DNA of 64,000 bases. It comes from Paenarthrobacter sp. PH39-S1 (GTDB lineage: Bacteria > Actinomycetota > Actinomycetes > Actinomycetales > Micrococcaceae). The translations under genes and the position numbers were made by a program. The DNA lies in assembly GCF_030063245.1 (NCBI RefSeq), contig NZ_JASISR010000002.1, positions 205,507-269,506 of the forward strand, written 5' to 3'. The notes under the pieces were generated by a model. It had not been told where the DNA came from. It saw nothing but the letters and a program-made list of their open reading frames with translations, and did not search any database. Positions within the stretch are counted from its first letter, which is position 1; each line of letters starts with the position of its first letter. Positions 25,150 to 33,796 of the stretch are shown in pieces.

Positions 25150-25977
25150 TTACTGCAGCTGAAACGGGACCTTCGCGCTGGACCAGGTGCCCAAAGTAGC
25201 GGTCAGCATGTAATAGGCTCCCTCACCGCCGGGAACAGCAGCGACCCCGGGGCACCCCGCCGCAGAACGGATCCGAGCCCAGGGAAAATTGGCTGATTCG
25301 GACGCGCCCGGCGCGATGGTCTTAACCAGATCGGTGGCATCGGCTTGGCAGTCCCTGGAGGAGAAAATCCTGTCCTTGCCGCTGGTGATCAGGAATTCCA
25401 TCTGGCTGGTCCCCACATTAACGGTGCACGGCACCTTCGAGCCGTTTGTCACCTTGAGGGTCAGCAACGGATCCTGCCCCGCGGGGTAAACGGTCGCATC
25501 CACCGCGGCAGAAACGGTAACCAGATCCGCAGCGCAGGCGGTGGTGGCTGTGGGCGCGGATGATGCAGCGTTGGTGGATGTTGCAGCGTTGGTGGATGTT
25601 GCTGTGCCTGTAGCCGTGGCTGCCTCGCTCGGCGTGGCCCCCGCGGTGCCGGAGGCAGCCGGGGAGGATGATCCGAGGGATTGCGTCGGGCTCGGCGACG
25701 CCGTTGAACTGCTGGCCACGGACCCGCCGGCAGCCGACAACGGATTACTGCCCTCCCGCGACCCGAGATGGAACGCCACCGCAATGGAACCTGCCAGCAC
25801 ACCAAGGATGACCAGCACCAGCAAGGCCCCCACTGCCGCCCGCCGTCGTCTGAAGATTACCGCCGCCGATGCGCGGGAACCAGACGCGCCGCGGGTTCCG
25901 TTCCGCACCGCCGGACGCTGCTGCGGGGTCCGCTTTCCACCCGCGCTTCCGCCGCTCGCATTATCCTCTCCAGCCAT
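25150..25977 (-). CDS. Hypothetical membrane-anchored extracytoplasmic protein
   Basis: A 275-aa protein. The basic N-terminal 45 residues are cytoplasmic, and one membrane segment (AVGALLVLVILGVLAGSIAVAF) anchors the rest outside. A 75-residue Ser/Thr/Ala linker follows, with a tandem ATSTNA repeat. The C-terminal domain (about residues 150-275) is beta-rich with four cysteines (for example SKVPCTVNVG, SSRDCQAD and AAGCPG), consistent with disulfides. No function assigned. It converges on disA. Confidence 0.75.
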   Translation of the reverse strand: MAGEDNASGGSAGGKRTPQQRPAVRNGTRGASGSRASAAVIFRRRRAAVGALLVLVILGVLAGSIAVAFHLGSREGSNPLSAAGGSVASSSTASPSPTQSLGSSSPAASGTAGATPSEAATATGTATSTNAATSTNAASSAPTATTACAADLVTVSAAVDATVYPAGQDPLLTLKVTNGSKVPCTVNVGTSQMEFLITSGKDRIFSSRDCQADATDLVKTIAPGASESANFPWARIRSAAGCPGVAAVPGGEGAYYMLTATLGTWSSAKVPFQLQ

Positions 25978-26176
25978 CCCTCCACTCTAGATACCTGCTC
26001 CCCCGCAGTCCCTTCACCACGCCGTTGGCAGTGCAGAAGGGGCTGTGGCAACCCTCACGAGGCCGCGGGCCGAGGAGGGGCGTCACGGTGGTGAAGACGC
26101 AGCTGTCATCGGGGGTTGTCAAGGCGGGCAGCTCCGTCCTGCTTCTACAGTGCCCTGGGTACGTAGTGTTCTGCTT

Positions 26177-26206
26177 ATGCACTGATATGCACTGATATGC
26201 ACTGTT
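26177..26206. repeat. Three tandem copies of a 10-bp unit
   Basis: ATGCACTGAT at 26177-26186 and 26187-26196, then ATGCACTGTT at 26197-26206, a 10-bp period equal to one helix turn. It lies in the divergent region upstream of mutY. It could be an operator array or a simple slippage product. Confidence 0.7.
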
Positions 26207-26239
26207 CAGCGGCAGTATTCCGGAGGTGTAATGTAATCC

Positions 26240-26284
26240 GCATTATTGGTCCGCCAGTTATCGTACCGACAGTTATTGTTCCGA
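26240..26284. repeat. Three imperfect tandem copies of a 15-bp unit before mutY
   Basis: Copies at 26240-26254, 26255-26269 and 26270-26284. The second and third are CAGTTATCGTACCGA and CAGTTATTGTTCCGA (two differences); the first is more diverged (GCATTATTGGTCCGC). The array ends 10 bp before the mutY start and supplies part of its ribosome site. Confidence 0.7.
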
Positions 26285-26294
26285 GGATATTTTG

Positions 26295-27257
26295 ATGCAC
26301 CAAGCGATCGTGAACTGGTTCGGGCGCAACGCCCGGGATCTGCCGTGGCGCTCGGCTGATTGTTCCCCGTGGGGCGTCCTGGTCAGCGAGGTCATGCTGC
26401 AGCAGACCCCCGTGGTGCGCGTGCTCCCGGTTTGGAAAGACTGGATGTCGCGCTGGCCAGATCCCGGCTCGCTGGCAGCGGCCGCCAGCGGCGATGCCGT
26501 ACGGGCCTGGGGCCGGCTCGGATACCCGCGCCGGGCCCTGCGGCTGCACGCGGCCGCGGCCGCCATCACTGCGGAGTACGACGGCGAGGTGCCCGGCTCC
26601 TATGACCGGCTGCTGACGCTGCCTGGGGTCGGCAGCTACACGGCCGCCGCCGTCGCCGCCTTTGCCTTCGGGCACCGGGAAACCGTGGTGGACACCAATA
26701 TCCGGCGCGTCCAGGCCCGCCTGTCGTCCGGGCAGGCGCTTCCGGCGCCGGCGCTGACGGCGGCCGAGATGCGGCTCGCCACCGAGCTGCTCCCGGAAGA
26801 ACCGGTGCTCTCTGTCAAGTGGAATGCGGCAGTTATGGAGCTCGGAGCCCTGATCTGCACGGCGCGCTCGCCCAGATGCACCGAATGCCCTGTCCGGGCC
26901 GAATGTTCCTGGCTGGCGGCGGGTGAACCCGAGCCGACCTACACGCCGAGGGGGCAGGCCTGGGCCGGCACCGACCGGCAGGTGCGCGGGGCCATGATGG
27001 CCGCCCTGCGTGCCGCCGAATCCGGTCTACAGCGTGAACTGCTCTTCGCGGCGGCACCGTCGATTGTAACGCAAGTCCACGGGACCGGGACGGAATCCGA
27101 GCCGGATAGTGATGCACTCAGCCCGGTCGGTGCACAGCTGCACCGACTCTATGCCCTGAAGGCGGAGGAAGATCAGCTGGCACGCGCCATCGAGGGCCTG
27201 CTGCGCGATGGGCTGGCGCAGGCGTTGGACGGCGGACGCATCGCTCTCCCCCTCTAG
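26295..27257 (+). CDS. mutY: A/G-specific adenine glycosylase MutY
   Basis: Removes adenine mispaired with 8-oxoguanine. The protein has 320 aa. SEVMLQQTPVVRV carries the catalytic Glu, the HhH motif is LPGVGSYTAAAV, the catalytic Asp is in VDTNIRRVQ, and the 4Fe-4S cluster is CTARSPRCTECPVRAEC. The MutT-like C-terminal domain of E. coli MutY is reduced to an unrecognisable 90-residue tail, as in many actinobacteria. ATG 26295 lies 7 nt after GAGGA; a TTG one codon upstream is also possible. Confidence 0.95.
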   Translation: MHQAIVNWFGRNARDLPWRSADCSPWGVLVSEVMLQQTPVVRVLPVWKDWMSRWPDPGSLAAAASGDAVRAWGRLGYPRRALRLHAAAAAITAEYDGEVPGSYDRLLTLPGVGSYTAAAVAAFAFGHRETVVDTNIRRVQARLSSGQALPAPALTAAEMRLATELLPEEPVLSVKWNAAVMELGALICTARSPRCTECPVRAECSWLAAGEPEPTYTPRGQAWAGTDRQVRGAMMAALRAAESGLQRELLFAAAPSIVTQVHGTGTESEPDSDALSPVGAQLHRLYALKAEEDQLARAIEGLLRDGLAQALDGGRIALPL

Positions 27258-27301
27258 ACATGCTGACCACCTCGAACCACACCCCCATGTCACCCGGCGC
27301 C

Positions 27302-28051
27302 CTACATCTCGCCGAAGCCGCGCTCCACCTCGGACCGCACCAGGTCCACGGCCTTTCCGGCGTCCGGACCCGTGGCCCGGACCCGCAGCCTTGATCCCAT
27401 TCCCGCGGCCAGAGTCATCAGCATCATCACCGACTGCCCGTCCACGTCATTGATGCTGATCTCCACGGCCAGGCCGCCAAGCGCACCGGCCAGCGCCGCG
27501 GCCGGTCGAGCGTGGAGCCCCATCGGGTTGATCAGCAGCAGGTCGGCGCAGACGGCGTCGTCGCCGCCTACCCCGCCCTGCCCTGCGCTCGCTTCCGTCC
27601 CGGAACCCGCGGCACCGGGACCGCCGAGGCCATCCGAGCCACCTTCGGCCGGGGCGACGACCGCAGGTTGCCAGGCTGTCTCGGCAGCCTTGCGGACCGC
27701 GTCGAGCCCGGCGCCGGACTGAGCGGCAACGGCGGCGGCAACGGCTCCCTCCACCAGTGGCGCATCGGCCAGCGCCGCGGTCAGCGGATCACCCATAATC
27801 TCCAGAGCCGATTCGGCGGTCATTACGGCGGAGCCCAAATCCGTCAGGATCAGGACGCCATCACCCGAATCCGCAACGTCCAGCGCTTCCATGATCCGTT
27901 CCAGTGACGTGCCTATGCGGGCGGCTCCGACGGCACCATCCGTCCCGCCGGCTGCCACAATTCTGACCCCGGACGCCATCTGGGCCGCCAGTTCCACCAC
28001 GCCGAGGGCCAGTTTTTCGCTGTGCGAGACGATCACCAGTCCCACACTCAT
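27302..28051 (-). CDS. dhaM: Dihydroxyacetone kinase phosphotransfer subunit DhaM (EIIA-HPr fusion)
   Basis: A 249-aa phosphoryl donor for PTS-type dihydroxyacetone kinase. The N-terminal EIIA-Man-like domain starts VGLVIVSHSEKLA with the phospho-His at about residue 10. A Gly/Ala-rich linker leads to an HPr-like domain with INPMGLHARPAAALAG. The EI-like third domain of E. coli DhaM is missing. It overlaps dhaL by 4 bp and is last in dhaK-dhaL-dhaM. Phosphate would come from the general PTS, for example the ptsI at the window start. Confidence 0.95.
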   Translation of the reverse strand: MSVGLVIVSHSEKLALGVVELAAQMASGVRIVAAGGTDGAVGAARIGTSLERIMEALDVADSGDGVLILTDLGSAVMTAESALEIMGDPLTAALADAPLVEGAVAAAVAAQSGAGLDAVRKAAETAWQPAVVAPAEGGSDGLGGPGAAGSGTEASAGQGGVGGDDAVCADLLLINPMGLHARPAAALAGALGGLAVEISINDVDGQSVMMLMTLAAGMGSRLRVRATGPDAGKAVDLVRSEVERGFGEM

Positions 28052-28734
28052 GCGGCATCCCCGCCGGGGCGCCCGGCTGCGGGTTGATTCGCGGCATCGG
28101 CGGCCGCGCGCAGGATCAGCGCCGATGAGGCAGCTCCGGGGTCACGGTGTCCGGCACTCCGCTCGCCCAGATAGCTTGCCCGTCCCTTCCGAGCGGTCAG
28201 CGGATCGGTGGCCACCGCCCCCGCTTCGGCGGCCGCCGCGGCCGCCTCGAGGACCTCCACCACGCCGTCTCCAGCGGCCACGGCCGCGGCGGCCGCGGCG
28301 GCGGCAGGCGACCAAGCGTCGACCATTGTTTTGTCCCCCGCAGCGGCCTTGCCGCGCGCGACGACCCCATCGCGGGCGGCGGTCAGCGCGGCAGCCAGCA
28401 GAGCCGGATCCAGCTCTGCCGCATCCCCGGACGCCGTGGCGGCCCGCAGGAATGCCGTGCCGTACAGCGGACCGGCCGCGCCACCGACTTTGGACATCAG
28501 CGCCATCGCCGCGAGCTTGAAGACTGCGCCCGGTGTCTGCGGCGTCTCCACAGCCAGTTTTTCCACGATCGCGCTGAAGCCCCGGTCCAGATTTTCGCCG
28601 TGGTCACCGTCCCCGATGGCCCGGTCCAGTTCGCTGAGGTCTATTCGGTGGTCGGCCACCACCTCCGCGGCGGCGCGCAGCCAGCTAATGGCCCAGCGGG
28701 AGTCCAGGCCCGCGCTCATGCCGGCGCTGTCCAT
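28048..28734 (-). CDS. dhaL: Dihydroxyacetone kinase ADP-binding subunit DhaL
   Basis: A 228-aa subunit that holds ADP permanently as a cofactor. Nucleotide-site motifs are intact: IGDGDHGENLDRG, SKVGGAAGPLYGTAF, GDKTMVDAWSP and the C-terminal GRASYLGERSAGHRDPGA. The start is ATG 28734 or ATG 28719. An Ala-rich helix (SPAAAAAAAAVAAG) is longer than usual. It starts 3 bp after dhaK. Confidence 0.95.
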   Translation of the reverse strand: MDSAGMSAGLDSRWAISWLRAAAEVVADHRIDLSELDRAIGDGDHGENLDRGFSAIVEKLAVETPQTPGAVFKLAAMALMSKVGGAAGPLYGTAFLRAATASGDAAELDPALLAAALTAARDGVVARGKAAAGDKTMVDAWSPAAAAAAAAVAAGDGVVEVLEAAAAAAEAGAVATDPLTARKGRASYLGERSAGHRDPGAASSALILRAAADAANQPAAGRPGGDAA

Positions 28735-28737
28735 CCT

Positions 28738-29739
28738 TCAGGCCCCCCAGCGCAGGGCGGCGGTATGGACAGGTGCGTCCCACAATTCCGTCATCTCGTC
28801 ATCGAGGTGCAGGACGGAGATGGAACAGCCCTGCATTTCAAGGGCAGTGATGTAATTGCCCACCAGTGAACGCTCCACACTCAGGCCCGCTTCGCCGAGC
28901 ACTTTCACCGCATGCCGGAAAACGATGTAGAGCTCGCTCAGCGGTGTGCCCCCCATTCCATTGACGAACAGCAGCACCTTTTCGCCCCGGCTGAGTTTGA
29001 GATCCGCCAACACCGGTTCCAGCAGCCGGTCCGTGATGCCGTCGGCGTTTTCCATCGGGATCCGGTGGCGCCCCGGTTCCCCGTGTATGCCGATCCCGAT
29101 TTCAATCTCGCTGTCGGAAAGCTCAAAGCTCGGCACACCGGCGTGCGGTACGGTGCACGCGGCCAGGGCCACGCCCATGGTGCGCACATTGGCGTTGACG
29201 CGCTGGCCGACGCCGGCAACCGCGTCCAGCGCATCCCCGCGCTCGGCCGCTGCCCCGGCGATCTTCTCGACCAACACCGTGCCTCCCACGCCGCGGCGCC
29301 CCGCCGTATACAGCGAGTCCTCCACGGCGACGTCATCATTGACCAGCACCGTGCGCACGTCCACGCCTTCGGCCTGGGCCAGCTCCGCGGCCATTTCAAA
29401 GTTGAGCACGTCACCGGTGTAATTCTTGACTATGTGGACGACGCCGGCGCCGGAGTTCACCGCCAGGGTCGCCGGAAGTATCTGGTCCGGTGTGGGGGAG
29501 GTGAAGACCGCTCCAGGTACGGCGGCGTCCAGCATCCCGGTCCCCACGTAGCCGGCGTGCAGCGGCTCATGGCCGCTTCCGCCGCCGGAGACCAGCCCCA
29601 CCTTGCCCGCCACGGGCGCATCCTTGCGCATAATAAAGATGGGATCCGGATGAACCGTGACCAGATCGGCGTGGGCGAGGCCGAAACCCTCGACGGATTC
29701 GACGACCACGGCTTTCGGGTCATTTATGAGCTTCTTCAT
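28738..29739 (-). CDS. dhaK: Dihydroxyacetone kinase substrate-binding subunit DhaK
   Basis: A 333-aa subunit that binds dihydroxyacetone covalently through a histidine. The substrate site is seen as [19 protein letters not shown] and the reactive His as [14 protein letters not shown] at about residue 219. First gene of dhaKLM. No regulator of the DhaS/DhaR type is adjacent. The route turns dihydroxyacetone into the glycolytic intermediate DHAP. Confidence 0.97.
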   Translation of the reverse strand: MKKLINDPKAVVVESVEGFGLAHADLVTVHPDPIFIMRKDAPVAGKVGLVSGGGSGHEPLHAGYVGTGMLDAAVPGAVFTSPTPDQILPATLAVNSGAGVVHIVKNYTGDVLNFEMAAELAQAEGVDVRTVLVNDDVAVEDSLYTAGRRGVGGTVLVEKIAGAAAERGDALDAVAGVGQRVNANVRTMGVALAACTVPHAGVPSFELSDSEIEIGIGIHGEPGRHRIPMENADGITDRLLEPVLADLKLSRGEKVLLFVNGMGGTPLSELYIVFRHAVKVLGEAGLSVERSLVGNYITALEMQGCSISVLHLDDEMTELWDAPVHTAALRWGA

Positions 29740-29870
29740 TGCGGGACTCCTCGCTGGCTCCGGCGGTCACCCTCCCGGCGTTGCCGAGGATGGCCGTTCT
29801 TGAACCCTACCTGCCACCGCAGACCTTGGGTAGATCCGTTGGGCAGGGCCGGGGGTCCGTACCGGAGCGC

Positions 29871-29902
29871 ACGGCGGCGGGCCCCCATCCGGGACCCGCC
29901 GT
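29871..29902. terminator. GC-rich hairpin upstream of dhaK
   Basis: ACGGCGG (29871-29877) pairs with CCGCCGT (29896-29902), with further G/C pairing inside. It lies between the dhaK start and the end of the csbD-like gene on the same strand, so it may end the latter transcript. There is no clear T-run. Confidence 0.4.
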
Positions 29903-29972
29903 CGTCGCACTTTAACCCGGCCGCCAATAACCGGCAGGGTTAACCTCCCGCGCCTGTCGCGCGGCCGCAGGC

Positions 29973-30149
29973 CTAGTCCTTCTTGAACTCGTCCTTGACG
30001 TTCTCTCCGACCTTCTTCGCGTCCGCACTTACCTGATCCTTCATGCCCTCGGCCTTCAGATCGTCATTGTTCGTGGCGTCGCCCGCGGTCTCCTTGGCCT
30101 TGCCGCCAAGGTGCTCTGCTTCATTCTTAATCTTGTCGCCTAGTCCCAT
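29973..30149 (-). CDS. CsbD family stress protein
   Basis: A 58-aa hydrophilic helical protein. It starts MGLGDKIKNEAEHLGGKAKETAG and has two repeats of the K-x-x-A/G helical pattern typical of CsbD (KNEAEHLGGKAKE and KDQVSADAKKVGE). The family is induced by general or envelope stress; its molecular role is unknown. A longer frame adds 24 unlikely residues; ATG 30149 has a GAAAGTGAG site. Confidence 0.88.
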   Translation of the reverse strand: MGLGDKIKNEAEHLGGKAKETAGDATNNDDLKAEGMKDQVSADAKKVGENVKDEFKKD

Positions 30150-30291
30150 TATCGCGCTCACTTTCGATGTAGACGATGTCCGGTTCCGCCAGCGGATCCG
30201 GTGTGCCGAGTACGACACCAAGCTCTTTCATTCTAAGCAGGTTTTGACGGTAAAGGTAAGCATGCGAAGCATTCGATGGAATTGCGGGAGC

Positions 30292-31428
30292 TCATTGAGG
30301 AGAGCTTCCCGGTGTGCCCTCAGCCACCCGGGAAGCGCCGGCAGCCGGCCTCGTTGCCCGGACGACCCGCAGGATACGGTGCAGGCTCATGGTCACGGAC
30401 GCCGCCACACCCACTGGCTTCTGCGGTGAACCCAGCCGATGATAGCGTCCGGACACGTCCTCCAGCGCGGCTTCCGCCTCCTCCAGAGCCTCGTCAGCGT
30501 CGACCTCATACCACGTGCGCAGCAGCGAGCCGGCAGCCCTCAGCGCACCGCTCAATGGCGTGCACAGCTCCGCCGGGACCGGAGTCAGTTCCGGGGTTCC
30601 CCAAATAGCATCGGCGAGCACCTCGGTGATGTCCTGGACATGGAAGGTGACTCGCTCCAGGGCGCGGACGCGGTCATAGTCCGCGCCAACGTCGCGGTCG
30701 TGGAACCGCCGGCGCGGGTTAATCTGCCGGCTCAGATCGGCGTCGGACACGGCCTGCCGGACACCGTGGGCGGCCTCGGCCAAACGGTCGCTGCGCCTGG
30801 ACCAGTCCTCATGGTCCGGCGGCCAGGTCTCCGTCAGCGCCGCGCCCATGTCTTCAAGCTGGCCGGCCAGCGCCATCCGGTGCTGATCCAGGCTTGCCGC
30901 GGCCGCGTTGAGGCGCAGGGGCGGGAAAATAAGCAGATTCACCAGCAGCCCAATGACCACACCGACACCTGTCTGCAGCAGGTATCCGAAGGAAAAGTCC
31001 ACGACATCGGACCCCCCGATCACCAGCACAAAGAGTGCGGCCATGGGAATCCAGTCCCGGCCCGCGCCGAGCCGGGGAATTCCTGCCAGCAGCACGCCGA
31101 TCCCGATGACGACCCCTACCGTCCACGGCATCGGATGGCCGAAAACCGTCAGGCCAAAGGCCAGGATTATGCCGATCAGCAGCCCGATGAGGCTCTGCAG
31201 TCCCTGCCTGGCGGACCCTGCCACGGTGGGGTACATGCTGATCAGCGCGCCGAACGGCGCGTAATAGGCGTATTCCGGTGCCGACCCCGGCATGAAAGGT
31301 GCGACATACCACGCGAGCCCGGCGGCGAGCGCGGCCTTCCCGGCCAACTGAAGCCGGACGGGCGACAGCACCGCCTTGGCAAGATCGCGGACGCGGCGGG
31401 ATGTTGCTGCGGTGGAGATGTCAGGCAT
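30292..31428 (-). CDS. FUSC family membrane protein
   Basis: A 378-aa protein. Six or so hydrophobic segments lie in residues 30-165 (AALAAGLAWYVAPFMPG, LQSLIGLLIGIILAFGL, MAALFVLVIGG, YLLQTGVGVVIGLLVNLLIFPP), then a cytoplasmic helical domain containing RSDRLAEAAHGVRQAV and ALERVTFHVQDITEVL. It resembles the aromatic-acid exporter/FUSC fold. Not closely similar to the FUSC protein at 21316. Isolated gene; substrate unknown. Confidence 0.8.
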   Translation of the reverse strand: MPDISTAATSRRVRDLAKAVLSPVRLQLAGKAALAAGLAWYVAPFMPGSAPEYAYYAPFGALISMYPTVAGSARQGLQSLIGLLIGIILAFGLTVFGHPMPWTVGVVIGIGVLLAGIPRLGAGRDWIPMAALFVLVIGGSDVVDFSFGYLLQTGVGVVIGLLVNLLIFPPLRLNAAAASLDQHRMALAGQLEDMGAALTETWPPDHEDWSRRSDRLAEAAHGVRQAVSDADLSRQINPRRRFHDRDVGADYDRVRALERVTFHVQDITEVLADAIWGTPELTPVPAELCTPLSGALRAAGSLLRTWYEVDADEALEEAEAALEDVSGRYHRLGSPQKPVGVAASVTMSLHRILRVVRATRPAAGASRVAEGTPGSSPQ

Positions 31429-31496
31429 CGGTCCAGTATGGCAGCAGCACCCGGACGGGCGCCTAGAACGGGCGGCCGGAATGCAGCACCGGCGCT

Positions 31497-32561
31497 TCAG
31501 TCATGGGCCGTCTGAGCTGCGGACCGTGGTGGCCCCAGATGCGCGCGGAAGAATTCCTCAATCCGCTGCCAGGCGTCGGCCGCGGCTTCGGGATCCGGTC
31601 CCGCGCCCAGCACCAGCTTGAGCACCGGCTGCAGCAGCGCCGGGCCGGAGGGGGCATCGTTGAGAAAGCAGTGTCCCGCCCCCGGATATGTTTTAACGTC
31701 ATGGGTGATCGAGCGGGCGGTCAGAGCGGCCTCCAGCCTCGGAACGGAGCCAGCCAGCACGCGGTCCTTTCCGCCGTAGCTGGCCACCACCGGGCAGGCG
31801 CCTTCCAGCACCTCTGCAACATCCTTGGGAATCGCTCCATAGTTGACCGACGCGGCGCCGAACCCGCGCGACGCCGAGACCAGCGCGAACCCGCCGCCCA
31901 TGCAGAAACCGAGGACGCCGACGGTGCCGGTGCAGTCCGAGCGGTCCAGCAGCACTCTGCGGGCGGCTTCAATATCCGCAAACGCCCTGCCGCGCCCGGA
32001 TCTCAGTGCCCGGAAGGTCGCGCTGAGGCAACGCCGGGGGCCGCCGGCGCTGAACAGATCCGGCATCAACACCAGATAGCCCGCGGCTGCCATTCGTGCC
32101 ACCTGCCGCAGCATGACGTCATCGATGGCGAACGCCTCGTGCAGCATCACCACGGCCGGCCATGGTCCGTCCCCGGTCGGGGTTGCCAGATAGCCCTGCA
32201 GTCGTGGACTCTGGTCCTCCAACAGGGAAGGAATCACGATCCTGCGGACGGCCGGCTGCGTTTCCGCCGTTCCCGTCATCGCAGGGACGGAAACGGGGCT
32301 TCCGGCTGGACGCGAATCAGCGATCCTGCGCTCCGCCTCCAGCATCGCCTCGCGGCTCACGATGTAGGCGGTACCCACGGAGGCGTCCCGCGACACCATC
32401 GCCAGCCAGATGTCCGGTGCCGGTGGGACGCCACGCCGGGCAAAGGCCTCCCGCAGCCGCCCGGCAATAGTGCCGGGGTCGGCACCGTCCGCCTGTGCGA
32501 TCACCTCCAGGATGGCCAGCTGCCGCGCAATATTATGTTGAGCTTCCTGTCCATTGCCCAT
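31497..32561 (-). CDS. Dienelactone hydrolase family protein with N-terminal extension
   Basis: A 354-aa protein. The first 110 residues are an extra domain (NIARQLAILEVIAQADG, a likely helix-turn-helix-like segment, and WLAMVSRDASVGTAYIVSREAM). The rest is a dienelactone-hydrolase-type alpha/beta hydrolase: AVVMLHEAFAIDD, catalytic Cys in GVLGFCMGGGFAL, Asp in YGGKDRVLAGS, and His in YPGAGHCFLND. A Cys-Asp-His triad fits DLH. The substrate is unknown. The start is taken as ATG 32561 (MGNGQEAQ) with a GGAAGAGGG region upstream. Confidence 0.83.
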   Translation of the reverse strand: MGNGQEAQHNIARQLAILEVIAQADGADPGTIAGRLREAFARRGVPPAPDIWLAMVSRDASVGTAYIVSREAMLEAERRIADSRPAGSPVSVPAMTGTAETQPAVRRIVIPSLLEDQSPRLQGYLATPTGDGPWPAVVMLHEAFAIDDVMLRQVARMAAAGYLVLMPDLFSAGGPRRCLSATFRALRSGRGRAFADIEAARRVLLDRSDCTGTVGVLGFCMGGGFALVSASRGFGAASVNYGAIPKDVAEVLEGACPVVASYGGKDRVLAGSVPRLEAALTARSITHDVKTYPGAGHCFLNDAPSGPALLQPVLKLVLGAGPDPEAAADAWQRIEEFFRAHLGPPRSAAQTAHD

Positions 32562-32673
32562 TTGGGCCCTCTTCCTAAGCCTTGTTGTCCTACAGCCGAA
32601 CCGCACCGTTATCTCAGATTAGGCCTGTTCCGTTTCCAATTCATCCGCCCGCTGATCCGGCCCGCCCGCTGAT

Positions 32674-33795
32674 TCACCGCGTCCGGAAGTCTGCGATATC
32701 GGCCGTCCGCAGGGTCAGGCCGTTACCCGGGGCCGCACTGTCCGGGACGAGCGCGCCACCTTGCGCATCCAAGGTGCCGTCGAAAAACATCCGTTCGATC
32801 CGGACATGATCGTGGAACCACTCCAGATGCCGGAAATTCTGGGTTGCGGCGGCCACGTGGACGCTCAGATGCGGGGCACAATGGCCGGACACCTGCAGCC
32901 CGTGCGCGGCCGCGAGCGCGGCGATCCGCTGCCATTCGGTGATGCCGCCGCAGCGCGAGACATCCAGCTGCAGACAATCGACCGCCTCCGCCTGGCACAT
33001 CCGCAGGAAGTAGTACAGATCGGTGCCGTACTCCCCGGCGGCCACGTCCGCGCTGACCACTGCACGGACGTGCCGCAGCCCGGCAAGATCATCCGAGGAT
33101 ACCGGCTCCTCAAACCACACCACACCCAGCTCGGGTGTGGATTGCAGCAGCCGGATAGCTTGTTTGGCTGTATAGGCGCCGTTGGCATCGACGAACAGCT
33201 CAACGTCGTCGCCTATGATGCGCCGGGTCTGGCGCATCCGCTCGCGGTCCCTGAAGATGTTGGTCCCGCGATCCTGTCCGATCTTGATTTTCACCCGCGG
33301 AATGTTCTCCCGTTCCACCCAACCGGAAAGCTGCTGTTCCAACTGGGCACTGGAATAGCTGGTAAACCCGCCGCTTCCATAGATGTCAACCCGATCGCGG
33401 ACGGCTCCGAGCAGCCGATGCAGCGGTACGTCCAGGAGCCGGGCCTTCAGGTCCCACAAGGCGCAGTCGACGGCGGAAATCGCGTAGCCGACGGCGCCTG
33501 AACGGTTTGCGTTGCGCACTGCCTGCAGCATGGCAAGGGCACAGGCACCGGTGTCAAAGGCGGCCCGGCCCGTTACCACGGGGGCCAGCAGTCCGGTGAT
33601 CAGCTGGGCGCATCCGGCCGGGGCATATGTCCAGCCCAACCCCTCACAGCCGCCTGCCTGGACCCGGACCAGGACAACGGTGGTGGAATCCCAGGCAAAG
33701 GTGCCATCGGCCTCCGGGGCGTCGGTTGGCACCTCGTAGACCGCCGCCTCGAGCCCGGTGATGGCGGGATCGGCCCACGCTGCGCCGGTGGCCAT
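32674..33795 (-). CDS. Enolase-superfamily enzyme (mandelate racemase/muconate lactonizing type)
   Basis: A 373-aa protein. Catalytic features of the mandelate racemase subgroup: KIKIG (the KxK pair), metal ligands in FVDANGAY, WFEEP and GEYGTD, then LDVSRCGGITEWQRIA and SGHCAPHLSVH carrying the general-base His. Such enzymes are often sugar-acid dehydratases or cycloisomerases; context with a gluconate dehydrogenase-like pair favours a sugar acid. ATG 33795 lies 1 bp after the TPP-enzyme stop, with GGAGGG supplied by the end of that gene, so they are one operon. Confidence 0.88.
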   Translation of the reverse strand: MATGAAWADPAITGLEAAVYEVPTDAPEADGTFAWDSTTVVLVRVQAGGCEGLGWTYAPAGCAQLITGLLAPVVTGRAAFDTGACALAMLQAVRNANRSGAVGYAISAVDCALWDLKARLLDVPLHRLLGAVRDRVDIYGSGGFTSYSSAQLEQQLSGWVERENIPRVKIKIGQDRGTNIFRDRERMRQTRRIIGDDVELFVDANGAYTAKQAIRLLQSTPELGVVWFEEPVSSDDLAGLRHVRAVVSADVAAGEYGTDLYYFLRMCQAEAVDCLQLDVSRCGGITEWQRIAALAAAHGLQVSGHCAPHLSVHVAAATQNFRHLEWFHDHVRIERMFFDGTLDAQGGALVPDSAAPGNGLTLRTADIADFRTR

Positions 33796-33796
33796 G

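Noticed and set aside
26177..26284. Repeat arrays as a CRISPR
   Set aside because: Units are directly adjacent with no spacers, and there are no cas genes.
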